Shown here piece after piece: positions 1 through 7,357 of a stretch of DNA of 54,844 nt. A model generated the notes under the pieces. That model made no database searches. It was given only the letters and a program-made list of their open reading frames with translations, and was not told where the DNA came from. The translations under genes and the position numbers were made by a program. Origin of the DNA: an uncultured Eubacteriales bacterium (lineage in GTDB: Bacteria; Bacillota; Clostridia; Oscillospirales; Acutalibacteraceae); NCBI GenBank assembly GCA_900316555.1, contig ONDL01000011.1, positions 1 through 54,844 on the forward strand, in the 5' to 3' direction. Positions within the stretch are counted from its first letter, which is position 1, and the number at the start of each line of letters is the position of its first letter.

Positions 1-47
1 ACTCAGAAGCAGTGCGAGGAATGTATAAAGAGAATCAAATAAAAAAT

Positions 48-72
48 CGGGGCGGCAAATTCTGCCGTCCCG
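48..72. terminator. GC-rich hairpin upstream of the recombinase gene
   Basis: Arms CGGGGCGGCA and TGCCGTCCCG form a 10-bp stem with one G-U pair and a 5-nt loop. Six A residues flank it on each side, so on the minus strand it is followed by a T-rich run, like an intrinsic terminator. No minus-strand gene in the window obviously needs it. It may end transcription of element genes lying to the left. Confidence 0.4.
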
Positions 73-134
73 AAAAAATATCTGGACTTTTTGAAAATAT
101 AAGATATACTGTGTTGCTAAAGGAGGCAAACGAA

Positions 135-1864
135 ATGAAAAGAGAAAGCAAGGTATTGCGCGTGGCAGCCTACTGCCGCGTATCGACCGACAAGCTCGAT
201 CAGGCGAACTCGCTCGAAAGTCAGCAGCGGTACTTCAACGAATACATAGCACGAAACCCTCTGTGGGAGCTGGCTGAGATCTACGTTGACGAGGGAATCA
301 CTGGCACCAACACCTATAAGCGCGAGAACTTCAACCGCATGATCCGCGACGGTAAGGACGGCAAATTTGATATGATCATCACAAAAGAGGTGTCGCGCTT
401 CGCGAGAAATCTGCTCGACGGAATCTACTATACGCGTCAGCTCCGCGAGTACGGTATCCGACTGATATTCATGAACGACGGTATTGATACCGACCAGCCC
501 GACCACGAGTTCCGTCTGGCGATGATGGGCTCCATAGCGCAGGAGGAAAGCCGCAAAACCTCTGAGCGCGTCAAGTGGGGTCAGCGCAGACGAATGGAAC
601 AGGGCGTTGTATTCGGGCGCGACATGCTCGGCTACGACGTTCGCGACGGAAAGCTCATCATCAACGAGGAAGGCGCGGAAGTCGTACGGCTGATATTTCA
701 CAAGTACCTCGACGAGGGCAAGGGCTGTCATGTGATTGCCAACGAGCTGCGTGAGTCCGGAATCAAAACCTCTCGCTTCATGAAGGAATGGTCGTACACC
801 GTCATTCTCCGCGTGCTGAGAAACGAGAAATACTGCGGCGATTTGGTTCAGCAAAAGACCTACACCGCAAGCTATCTCTCACACAAAAAGAAAACCAACA
901 ACGGCGAGCTTGACTATGTTGTCATCAAAGATCACCACGAGCCGATTATTCCGCGCGAGCGGTTTGAAGCGGCTCAGCGCGAGCTGGAACGCCGTCACAA
1001 CATGCACTACACAAAGAACGGCTTTGCCAACACACAAAGAACGGCTTTGCCAACCGCTACGCGATGTCGGGCAAAATCATCTGCGCGGAGTGCGGCTCAA
1101 CCTATATCCATTCGCAGAAGAAATGCGAGAACGGCGCCAAATACGAAAAATGGTCGTGCATCACCAAAGACCACAAGGGCAAGCGCAAGGCTCTTGAAAA
1201 CGGAGAAACGGTAGGCTGCGACAACGTCAATATCCGCGACGACGACATCAGAATGATACTCACTCATATTATCCGCGACGTGATGAAAGACCGCGAATCA
1301 CTTCTCGAGAGCGTTCTCGGCACGGTAAAGGAGGTACTTCGCGTCTGCGCCGGAAATAATAATGCGGAGAATATCGAAAAGGAAATCGCAAAACTTGAAA
1401 AGGAAATCGCAAAACTGGAAGCTAAAAAAGAAAAGCTGCTGGATATGTGTCTGTCGGGCGACATCGAAACCTCCGACTACAAAAAAGCCAGTGATCGCTT
1501 ATGTGAGGAACACGCATCGCTGCTTGCAAAACTAAACGAAGAAAAAGCGAACAGCGCGCTTGTCGCCAATCAATCACAAATCATTGAGAGCATAACCGAA
1601 TACGTCAACAGCGTAGCGGTCGGCGAGGAATGGGACGATATCATCTACCGGAACCTTGTGGATAAGATTTATGTTCACAAGGACAGGACGCTTGACATTC
1701 ATTTGAAGCTCATTCCCGAAAAATGGCAGGCAAAAATACTAAAAGGAAAGGCTGAAATTGAGCGATTTGAACAAAATCAAAAAATTTTACCAAACGGAGG
1801 TACTTCTATGCCTATATCGGTCAGCGTGCCCTTTAATTCGGGCATAGGCATTGTGAATCGCTGA
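135..1864 (+). pseudogene. Large serine recombinase (integrase), frameshifted
   Basis: This is a site-specific recombinase of the large serine family. These enzymes cut att sites through a serine-phosphate link and integrate or excise elements. The chosen start at 135 has AAAGGAGG eight bases upstream. The N-terminal resolvase domain shows the catalytic region AAYCRVSTD and the downstream arginine-rich SRFARN. A recombinase domain follows, then a zinc ribbon (CAECG with later cysteines) and a coiled coil of repeated EIAKLE units. The frame breaks at a 23-bp perfect tandem duplication (1009-1054). Without one copy, KNGFAN would run directly into RYAMSGKIICAECG and give about 568 residues. The two open parts end near 1214 and 1864. 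The last codons lie beyond the element junction, in antisense cotJC sequence. As it stands the protein would lack the zinc ribbon and coiled coil, so it is probably inactive. Confidence 0.9.
1009..1054. repeat. 23-bp perfect tandem duplication in the recombinase gene
   Basis: Bases 1009-1031 and 1032-1054 are identical; each begins ACACAAAGAACG. Because 23 is not a multiple of three, the second copy shifts the frame. The reading frame before the repeat and the frame after it join into one family-like sequence if a copy is removed. Confidence 0.95.
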
Positions 1865-1995
1865 CTGAGGTAGCGCATAGAGGCGCTTAACTCACCGTCG
1901 GGTCCGCCGTACTGGGTTATTATGATCTTTGCGAGCTTCGGGTTCGGGGTTTTGATATTGACGGGGTATTGCAGCTTCTTCTCGTACATAAACAT
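1804..1995 (-). pseudogene. cotJC: Spore coat protein CotJC, 5' fragment cut by the element
   Basis: CotJC is a manganese-catalase-like (ferritin-fold) spore coat protein. The first 64 codons are here, with family residues such as YEKKLQYPV, LAKIIITQYGGPDGEL, MRYLSQRFTMP and LTDIGIE. Family members normally continue with EELAH and are about 190 residues long. Here the open frame runs only nine more codons, through unrelated element sequence, and stops at 1777. The start overlaps the cotJB stop (ATGA), so the gene is the last of cotJABC. The missing part, including most metal-binding residues, should lie beyond the far end of the element. The gene could work only if the element were excised. 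Confidence 0.85.
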
Positions 1996-2249
1996 CAGCA
2001 GTCATCCTCGCTTTCCCACGGCCACGGGCCTTTGACCCATGTCCAGCTGTTGGTATCGGTGACCTTCTTGGTGAGAGGGCCGTATTGCTCCTCGTACTGT
2101 TCGATCAGCGGTCTCGCCATCGCCTTGTATTTCTCCGCCTTTTCAAGCGCGGCACGGTCGTTGGGGTGGGTGTCGAGATATATCTGCATATCGAGCGCCG
2201 CGAACTGATATGTCGAGATTTTTTTGAGCAGCGTTTCTCTCTTTGTCAT
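1995..2249 (-). CDS. cotJB: Spore coat protein CotJB
   Basis: An 84-residue protein matching the CotJB family of small inner-coat proteins made in the mother cell. Recognisable parts are LLKKISTYQFAALDMQIYLD near the N-terminus, the HPNDRAAL segment and a tryptophan-rich C-terminus (WTWVKGPWPWE). It overlaps cotJA upstream and cotJC downstream by four bases each (ATGA), so the three genes are translationally coupled. The reading frame is intact. Its partner CotJC is interrupted, so the coat complex may not be complete in this strain. Confidence 0.93.
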   Translation of the reverse strand: MTKRETLLKKISTYQFAALDMQIYLDTHPNDRAALEKAEKYKAMARPLIEQYEEQYGPLTKKVTDTNSWTWVKGPWPWESEDDC

Positions 2250-2443
2250 TTTACATCACCGCATTTGCCGCCGTAAAACGGCTTATCAAGAGACGGGAAC
2301 ATCGTACCCGCTACCAAACCCTGATCGGGCGAGTATACCTTCGGCTGTTCCTGCTGGAACGGCACGTATGCCATCGCGTAAACAGGCGTTTCGGGCAGCT
2401 TTGATATTCCGTACTGTTCGTTGATGAAGTCATCGAGCTTCAC
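2246..2443 (-). CDS. cotJA: Spore coat protein CotJA
   Basis: A short proline- and tyrosine-rich protein of about 65 residues of the CotJA family, with the typical AMAYVPFQ and a C-terminal PGL-like segment (SPDQGLVAGTMFP). The start is placed at GTG 2443 because AAAGGAG stands seven bases upstream. An upstream in-frame TTG at 2470 has no ribosome-binding site. It is the first gene of cotJABC. I see no convincing sporulation-sigma promoter in the roughly 80 bases before it, though one is expected. Confidence 0.88.
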   Translation of the reverse strand: MKLDDFINEQYGISKLPETPVYAMAYVPFQQEQPKVYSPDQGLVAGTMFPSLDKPFYGGKCGDVK

Positions 2444-2521
2444 TTGAATTCTCCTTTCGTTTTCATACAAGCATCAGACCTTGCATTACATACTATGTTC
2501 CACGGTCGGAATCGTGAGAAA

Positions 2522-2547
2522 ACAAAAGGAGACGCGCGCGTCTCCCC
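2522..2547 (-). terminator. Terminator of the Y-polymerase operon
   Basis: An 18-base perfect palindrome (GGAGACGCG / CGCGTCTCC, 2528-2545). In the minus direction it is followed by TTTTGTTTT. It lies 17 bases after the stop of the small gene at 2562. Confidence 0.85.
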
Positions 2548-2561
2548 TGTTCATGCTTATT

Positions 2562-2741
2562 CTACTGTTCTCCGATATCAGCGGCTCCCTTTTTGGTTGC
2601 TTCCTCGATCGCCGCCTCGTAGCCTGTCAGCGCCGCGAACGGCGCGAACTGTGCCGCACGGTCATGCAGGGACATCGGCAGGTGCCTCTCCGAAACATGC
2701 CGCGGCAGGTTGATTATATCCTCATAAGTGTCTTTTGTCAT
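2562..2741 (-). CDS. Small conserved protein encoded after the Y-family polymerase
   Basis: A 59-residue protein starting MTKDTYEDIINLP and containing HDRAAQFAPFAALTGYEAAI. I recognise this pattern from short proteins that often follow UmuC/DinB-like polymerase genes in Firmicutes and their mobile elements. The function is unknown; a role with the polymerase, as proposed for YolD-like partners of UvrX, is inference from position only. The start ATG at 2741 has GGGGAG upstream and lies 13 bases after the polymerase stop. A strong terminator follows. Confidence 0.75.
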   Translation of the reverse strand: MTKDTYEDIINLPRHVSERHLPMSLHDRAAQFAPFAALTGYEAAIEEATKKGAADIGEQ

Positions 2742-2754
2742 CGTTTCTCCCCTG

Positions 2755-4224
2755 TTACGCTCTGTGACCGCCGATCTGTCCGTTGCGCTCGATCGCGGTC
2801 GCGCCCTCCTTAAGGTTCATGCCCTTGAGCACGGCGTTTTTGCCGTACCGCCTTTGAAGCAAAAGCATAGCCTGCTGGATTTTTTTCTCCCTCAAATCCT
2901 CTTTCCTCTCTGCGGGCGCTGTATCAAAAAGACTGAGCTGCACCGCTCTTCCGCTGTCGTTTACGGCCTTTTCGCTCGTTGTATGGTTCGCGACGACATA
3001 CATGCGGCGGACATATAGATTCCTGTCGGTGATGCGCTCAAAGAGCCTGACTGCCGCCTCGACAAATACCCTGCCCGACGAGGTGAAGCCGCCGAGGTTC
3101 TCTGTTCCGTGGGCGTGACGCGGGATTTTTCTGCCGTAGTAATCGGTCGTTATCCCGCCGCTGAACGCCTGCTTAAGGCTGATCGTATCGTAACCGACGG
3201 TCAGCACGATCTGGTCGGTCATAAGTCCCTTTTTCACAAGATCGAGGAGAAGCTGCTCGGACATCTCGCGGATAATCAGCTTCGCGTGCTCAAAATCGTA
3301 CGGCTTCGAAAGCACCTGACCGACGCTCAGAGAGGTGCTCGCGGGCGTATATGATTTGATCTCGTCGATTGTGCACGGCTCAAAACCCCACGCGTGGTCG
3401 ATCAGCAGCTCGGCGTTTTTGCCGAACAGCTTATACAGCAGTTCTTCGTCGCGGACAGAACACCGCGCGACGTCGCCCATCGTGAACATTCCGCAGCTCT
3501 CGAGCCGCTTTGAGATGCCTCGCCCAATGCGCCAGAAATCCGTGATCGGGCGGTGGCTCCACAGCCGCTCGCGGTATGTCCTCTCGTTGAGCTCCGCGAT
3601 CCTCACTCCGTCGCGGTCAGCCTCAATGTGCTTGGCGACGATATCCATTGCCACCTTGGCGAGATACATATTCGTGCCGATGCCCGCGGTTGCCGTGATG
3701 CCCGTCTGCGAGAGCACGTCGCGGATCATGACGTCCGCAAGCTCGCGGGCGGTCATTTTATATGTCCTGAGATAGTTTGTCGCGTCTATGAAAACCTCGT
3801 CGATCGAATAGACATGGATATCCTCGGGCGCGATGTACTTGAGATAAACGCGGTAAATCTGCGCGCTGACCTTCATGTACAGCGACATTCGCGGCCGCGC
3901 GATGATGAAATCGACGGACATGTGAGGACAGTGGTCGACAAAGTACTTGAACTGCGACGCACCCAGAAACTTTCCGTTCGGAGCGTGGGTGCGCCGCCTC
4001 GCGTTGACCTCGCTGAGCTTCTCGTACACCTCAAACAGCCTTGCCCTGCCAGGAATGCCGTATGCCTTGAGCGACGGCGACACCGCAAGACAGATCGTTT
4101 TTTCGGTGCGGCTCTCATCTGCGACCACAAGGTTAGTGCCGAGCGGATCCAGTCCGCGCGCCACACACTCCACGGAAGCGTAAAAGGATTTTAAGTCGAT
4201 CGCGATGTACTGCCTCTCTTCCAT
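2755..4224 (-). CDS. Y-family DNA polymerase (UmuC/DinB type)
   Basis: A translesion DNA polymerase of about 489 residues. The palm shows the two acidic motifs IAIDLKSFYASVE near the N-terminus and YSIDEVFID near residue 150. A helix-hairpin-helix region (FWRIGRGISKRLE) and a little-finger domain follow. Near the C-terminus VQLSLFDT fits a beta-clamp binding motif (QLSLF). The start is set at ATG 4224, after AGGTG, because an upstream in-frame start at 4260 would overlap the promoter. The long UvrX/UmuC-like form, rather than short DinB, is typical of Firmicutes accessory polymerases. A LexA-like operator in its promoter points to SOS control. Confidence 0.92.
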   Translation of the reverse strand: MEERQYIAIDLKSFYASVECVARGLDPLGTNLVVADESRTEKTICLAVSPSLKAYGIPGRARLFEVYEKLSEVNARRRTHAPNGKFLGASQFKYFVDHCPHMSVDFIIARPRMSLYMKVSAQIYRVYLKYIAPEDIHVYSIDEVFIDATNYLRTYKMTARELADVMIRDVLSQTGITATAGIGTNMYLAKVAMDIVAKHIEADRDGVRIAELNERTYRERLWSHRPITDFWRIGRGISKRLESCGMFTMGDVARCSVRDEELLYKLFGKNAELLIDHAWGFEPCTIDEIKSYTPASTSLSVGQVLSKPYDFEHAKLIIREMSEQLLLDLVKKGLMTDQIVLTVGYDTISLKQAFSGGITTDYYGRKIPRHAHGTENLGGFTSSGRVFVEAAVRLFERITDRNLYVRRMYVVANHTTSEKAVNDSGRAVQLSLFDTAPAERKEDLREKKIQQAMLLLQRRYGKNAVLKGMNLKEGATAIERNGQIGGHRA

Positions 4225-4248
4225 ATGCCGCACCTGCCTTTCATATGT

Positions 4249-4277
4249 ATTATAGCACATCTGTTCGATTATTGCAA
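4249..4277 (-). promoter_or_regulatory. Polymerase promoter with LexA (SOS) box in the spacer
   Basis: Read on the minus strand: -35 TTGCAA, 17-base spacer, -10 TATAAT preceded by TGC. The spacer contains CGAACAGATGTGCT (4254-4267), which matches the Gram-positive LexA consensus CGAACRNRYGTTYG at all but two specified positions and overlaps the edge of the -10. LexA binding here would block the polymerase. Confidence 0.8.
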
Positions 4278-4279
4278 GA

Positions 4280-4311
4280 GGAAAACCGGCAGAAATTATT
4301 TCCTGCCGGTT
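4280..4311 (-). terminator. Terminator of the lipoprotein / HprK-like / PqqD / signal-peptidase operon
   Basis: Arms AACCGGCAG and CTGCCGGTT form a 9-bp stem with a 10-base loop, followed in the minus direction by TTCCTCTT. The stop codon of the signal-peptidase gene lies in the loop. Confidence 0.8.
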
Positions 4312-4739
4312 AATTTACGTAATATTTTTTTGATAAAGCGCTTTGACCTGCGAGCCGCCCTTCGAATCGGGTAAATAAGGTACCAGAAGCGCGAATAAAA
4401 AATGTAGCCCTTATCCGTCACATCGATCTGTTTGCCCTTGTGAACAAAGGCGGTCATGACGGCTATTACCTGTTCCTCGCGGATCCCGTACTCCTTGTTC
4501 TCGCAGTTGTCGCCGAGAAACACATATCCGCCCTCGTCAACCCTGATTATTCGGTGAAGCACATAGTCGTGCGGCGGTCGGATATAGATCGCGACGTCGT
4601 ATTTTTTCAGACGTTCTCCCTCGCGCTTGCGGCGGACTATCATCAGGTCCCTGCCCTGCCTGAGCATGGGCAGCATACTGACGCCCTTGTTGGAATAGAC
4701 GAGAGAATCGTGAGTGCTCAGATACTGCTCGATATTCAT
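4296..4739 (-). CDS. S24/S26-family signal-peptidase-like protein (SipW-like)
   Basis: A 147-residue protein with the signal peptidase I fold signature: the nucleophile region GVSMLPML near residue 20 and YVLHRII near residue 80, then GDNC. The usual catalytic lysine of bacterial enzymes is replaced by histidine (LHRI), as in SipW and ER-type peptidases, so a Ser-His mechanism is likely. A hydrophobic stretch near the C-terminus (YSRFWYLIYPI) may anchor it, followed by a very basic tail. The start overlaps the PqqD-gene stop by one base (TAATG), so the two are coupled. Its substrate is unknown; it may process or regulate a product of this operon. Confidence 0.75.
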   Translation of the reverse strand: MNIEQYLSTHDSLVYSNKGVSMLPMLRQGRDLMIVRRKREGERLKKYDVAIYIRPPHDYVLHRIIRVDEGGYVFLGDNCENKEYGIREEQVIAVMTAFVHKGKQIDVTDKGYIFYSRFWYLIYPIRRAARRSKRFIKKILRKLTGRK

Positions 4740-4999
4740 TATTCGTCGATGACCCCGATCGAGCGGAGCTTGGAAATCACATCGTCAACGTCGCTTGAGA
4801 TGATATCCATCGGCGCGTCATACTTGTCGAACATCGCCTTCTTGATATCGTCGGGAGTTGTTTCCTCTTTCAGGCAGTCGATAATGAACGCCGCGGTTTT
4901 GTTTGAGGTGACAATCCCCGAAAAAACATCTTTATCGGTCGATACCATGACCTGCGACCCGTCCATAAAATGAGTCAGCATTTCTTTCTTCAGCTTCAT
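4739..4999 (-). CDS. PqqD-like peptide-binding protein
   Basis: An 86-residue protein with the PqqD fold pattern: an N-terminal beta segment, then TSNKTAAFIIDCL and a C-terminal helix (DVDDVISKLRSIGVID). PqqD-like domains (RiPP recognition elements) bind leader peptides and hand them to modifying enzymes. No radical-SAM maturase, lasso cyclase or leader-peptidase partner is present nearby. It lies between a kinase-like gene (10 bases upstream) and a signal-peptidase-like gene (overlapping). Confidence 0.75.
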   Translation of the reverse strand: MKLKKEMLTHFMDGSQVMVSTDKDVFSGIVTSNKTAAFIIDCLKEETTPDDIKKAMFDKYDAPMDIISSDVDDVISKLRSIGVIDE

Positions 5000-5009
5000 A
5001 CAAATCTCC

Positions 5010-5720
5010 TTATTTCATCATATTATAGGCTGTTTCGGCGGCGTCAGCCGAAATATCGCACTCAAGTCGGTAAAAACGCACACCGCGCATGACCTCATCG
5101 AGCATGCCGAGAACCGCGTCAAGCGCTTCGGCCTTCTTCGGGCGGTATGCAGAACGGTACAGCGCGGCCAACGCCCGTGAAGAAGATATCTCTTCGATAA
5201 AATTACTCTCTCCGCGCTCCAGAAGGCAGATCGCTTTTACAGGAAGCGACACGTTCGTACTGAGTCGGTGCGCGCCGTTCCACGGAGTGCCGCAAGCGAA
5301 AACCCGACCGGCTGTCACGCGGATCAGCGGCTTGTCGTCGTTGACCATGACAACCTCATGTCCGCGAGGGATCAGAAGCCTTCGCCAGAGTGAGGTGTGG
5401 GTGGACTTGCCCGTTCCGCTCGGTGCAATAAAAATATACACCTCGCCGTCGACGGCAATGGCCGAACCGTGAAGAAGAAATACGCCGTAAGAAGCCAAGC
5501 CGTCGCTTATCCTGCGGTAGAGCGCGAGCGTTTCGAGATATCGGGAACTGCGCTCCTCTTCAAAATACGGCCTTTCCGCTTCTATATCCTCAGCGCTGAC
5601 GGATACAGAAAAATCGGGCGCTGCATCGGTGAGATAATCGCGGCAATATTCTTTTGTGGAATTATATTGACAGCTCACTCCGATAGCAACGCCCGCGAGC
5701 TTTAGGGTAAAACGCTCCAT
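5010..5720 (-). CDS. HPr-kinase / PEPCK-like P-loop kinase
   Basis: A 236-residue protein with the C-terminal kinase fold of HPr kinase. The P-loop APSGTGKSTH sits near residue 105, then MVNDDKPL and GTPWNGAHR, which fit nucleotide and substrate loops of the HprK/PEPCK group. The N-terminal regulatory half of true HprK is missing. Short HprK-like kinases occur beside PqqD-like proteins in some peptide-modification clusters (paeninodin-type lasso peptides), where they phosphorylate the precursor. That role is only inferred here, since no precursor is recognised. It starts eight bases after the DUF4250 gene and is cotranscribed with the PqqD gene. Confidence 0.75.
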   Translation of the reverse strand: MERFTLKLAGVAIGVSCQYNSTKEYCRDYLTDAAPDFSVSVSAEDIEAERPYFEEERSSRYLETLALYRRISDGLASYGVFLLHGSAIAVDGEVYIFIAPSGTGKSTHTSLWRRLLIPRGHEVVMVNDDKPLIRVTAGRVFACGTPWNGAHRLSTNVSLPVKAICLLERGESNFIEEISSSRALAALYRSAYRPKKAEALDAVLGMLDEVMRGVRFYRLECDISADAAETAYNMMK

Positions 5721-5728
5721 ATCAGCGC

Positions 5729-5902
5729 CTAAACGAACCTGTTCAGCGCGTCGTCGTAGGCGTAGTCTATGGACGACATCTTCTGAATTATGTCAGATTT
5801 ATCGAGCTGCAAATCGTCGCAGAGCAAATCGAGCGACTTATATTCGTCACGGAGCTTTGTGTTCAGATAGCTGAGCAAAATCATGGGATCCTGCGGTATC
5901 AT
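5729..5902 (-). CDS. DUF4250 family protein
   Basis: A 57-residue protein starting MIPQDPMILLSYLNTKLRDE and ending DALNRFV, the pattern of DUF4250. Family members are short, cytosolic and of unknown function. GAGGTG stands six bases before the ATG. It lies 22 bases after the lipoprotein gene and eight before the kinase-like gene, so it belongs to the same operon. Confidence 0.85.
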   Translation of the reverse strand: MIPQDPMILLSYLNTKLRDEYKSLDLLCDDLQLDKSDIIQKMSSIDYAYDDALNRFV

Positions 5903-5924
5903 GAATTCACCTCAATAAATATTT

Positions 5925-6740
5925 TTATGCGGGGATCGCAACGATAGCGGTAATATCGCCCTTTGTGACCGCCGCTGCGTTGTATTTCTTGTCCTTGACG
6001 GTCAGCTCAAAGCTGTCCTTCATGAGGTCGCCGCTCTTAACGCCGATATCCTCAAGGCTTGCGCCTGCTTCAACGCCGTCGAGCGAGCTGCTGATAACCT
6101 TGTCCTTTCTGACAACAACGGTGTTGTCGCCGCACTTTTCGGCGAGGTCGCCGCCGCAGACAGCCGCGTAAGACTCGTCGTAATAGCCGATGACCGAAAC
6201 GCCGCCGTCTTCCTTCTTTACGCCCGCGAGAACGTAATAGGACTTCTTGTCCGCGTTGTACTCGGGATCCTTCATGTACTTATCGGAAATGCCCTTGACG
6301 ACCTTATTGAAGATAGCGATATCCTTGATCTCCTTGATGCTCTTGTCCTTGTCGCCCTCGGGATAGCATGCTGTAACAGTACCGTTTTCGTCGGTGATAT
6401 CAAGTCTTTCAAGACCGAGCTCAGAAGCTGCCTTCTCAACGTCCTCGGCGCTTGTGTCAGCGTTGACCTTGCCGGCGGCGTCATTTGCCTTGGAATAGGC
6501 GCCGTTCGCGAACGCAAATACAGCGGCGTTTTTGCCCGAATCATATTCGGAAAGGCACTTCTTTGCGGCAGTCTTACCGTCGTCAAGGCTGGAATACGAG
6601 CCCTTCGCAGCCTCGCCCGAAGCGCTTGAGGAAGTACCCGAGCTGCCCGAAGCGCCGCCGCAGGCAGAGAGCGATGCGGCAAGCATTATCGAAGCCGCAG
6701 CGATCGAGAGCACTGAAAGTAATCTTTTCTTTTTTGTCAT
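5925..6740 (-). CDS. Lipoprotein of unknown function
   Basis: A 271-residue protein with a basic N-terminus (MTKKKR), a hydrophobic stretch and lipobox LSACG, so it should be lipid-anchored outside the membrane from about Cys27. A serine- and glycine-rich linker follows (residues 28-45), then an acidic and lysine-rich globular region. I do not recognise the family. It heads the five-gene operon that continues with DUF4250, HprK-like, PqqD-like and SipW-like genes; there is no terminator between them. It may be a substrate or sensor for that set, but this is position only. Confidence 0.8.
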   Translation of the reverse strand: MTKKKRLLSVLSIAAASIMLAASLSACGGASGSSGTSSSASGEAAKGSYSSLDDGKTAAKKCLSEYDSGKNAAVFAFANGAYSKANDAAGKVNADTSAEDVEKAASELGLERLDITDENGTVTACYPEGDKDKSIKEIKDIAIFNKVVKGISDKYMKDPEYNADKKSYYVLAGVKKEDGGVSVIGYYDESYAAVCGGDLAEKCGDNTVVVRKDKVISSSLDGVEAGASLEDIGVKSGDLMKDSFELTVKDKKYNAAAVTKGDITAIVAIPA

Positions 6741-6791
6741 TTGTTCAACAACTCCTTTTTTGTAAAATCAGTGCAAAAAATTGCTGTAAAT

Positions 6792-6833
6792 ATTATATCA
6801 CAGATTATACAAAAAATCACTATCCATTTGACA
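6792..6833 (-). promoter_or_regulatory. Tandem -10 elements before the lipoprotein operon
   Basis: Two TATAAT boxes lie 12 bases apart on the minus strand (6792-6797 and 6804-6809). The one nearer the gene has an extended TGA before it, in the sequence CTGTGATATAAT. The -35 regions are weak. Confidence 0.5.
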
Positions 6834-6841
6834 TTTTACGT

Positions 6842-6876
6842 AAAAAATTTTGCGGCGGTCAATGGCGACTGCCGCA
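6842..6876 (-). terminator. Terminator after the DUF4358 lipoprotein gene
   Basis: In the minus direction GCGGC-A-GT pairs with AC-C-GCCGC (one mismatch, 8-base loop) and is followed by AAAATTTTTT. Confidence 0.65.
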
Positions 6877-6880
6877 TTTG

Positions 6881-7348
6881 TCAGAATTCAAGCTGAGTGT
6901 TGTAGATCTCGCGTATCTTGTCGGCGTTCTCCGAGATGAACATGGCGATGTACATTCCGTGCCTGTCAACCGAACAGCTGTCAATCATCTGAGCCTGCTC
7001 GGGGTTGTAGTTCTTGTTCTCGTTGTACTTTGCCTGTCTGCGGTTCTCGAGTACTGTCTGGATATGGTCGGCAGCCTCGGTGTTTGACGCCATTATCATG
7101 ACGATTTCTTCCTGGTTGACTCCCGAATTGTTTATTCCGCCCGCAAATTCGACAACCTCGTCGGACGTTATACCGTAGTAGCGGTCGAGAGCCGACACAA
7201 ACTGAAACTCGTTCAGCTCCGAGAGCGTCACCTGCTCCTTTATTGAATCAAAAACCTGCGCGAGCGGCTTGACCTTTGACTGCGAGCAGGCGCAAAGGAG
7301 AATCGTCGCCGCAAGTACCCCGCACACAGCGGCAATCAGCTTCTTCAT
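6881..7348 (-). CDS. DUF4358 lipoprotein
   Basis: A 155-residue protein with signal peptide and lipobox LLCAC, so probably membrane-anchored on the outside. The body fits DUF4358: a segment YYGITSDEVVEFAG and a later QAKYNENKNYNPEQAQMID region. Function is unknown; such proteins often sit beside SGNH hydrolases in Clostridia. It starts nine bases after the SGNH gene stop and is followed by a terminator, so the two form one operon. Confidence 0.85.
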   Translation of the reverse strand: MKKLIAAVCGVLAATILLCACSQSKVKPLAQVFDSIKEQVTLSELNEFQFVSALDRYYGITSDEVVEFAGGINNSGVNQEEIVMIMASNTEAADHIQTVLENRRQAKYNENKNYNPEQAQMIDSCSVDRHGMYIAMFISENADKIREIYNTQLEF

Positions 7349-7357
7349 ATAATCACC

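Larger units (their letters stand above)
1..1803 (+). mobile_element. End of an integrated serine-recombinase element inside cotJC
   Basis: The sequence left of about 1803 belongs to an element that interrupts cotJC. On the minus strand the CotJC reading frame matches the family up to the residues TDIGIE and then becomes unrelated (VPPFGKIF, stop). The change falls near 1801-1806. The recombinase gene lies directly against this junction, as is usual for site-specific elements. The other end of the element, its cargo and the rest of cotJC are outside the window, so its size is unknown. The exact crossover bases cannot be fixed from one junction. Confidence 0.75.

Noticed and set aside
117..854. 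Long open frame on the minus strand opposite the recombinase
   Set aside because: It is the antisense shadow of a clear recombinase domain, with no ribosome-binding site or family resemblance.
2444..2520. Sigma-E-type promoter before cotJA
   Set aside because: CATAGTAT resembles a -10 but no -35 fits at the right distance.
4739..5720. Lasso-peptide or radical-SAM RiPP cluster
   Set aside because: Kinase and PqqD-like genes fit, but no cyclase, transglutaminase-like protease, radical-SAM enzyme or precursor is visible.
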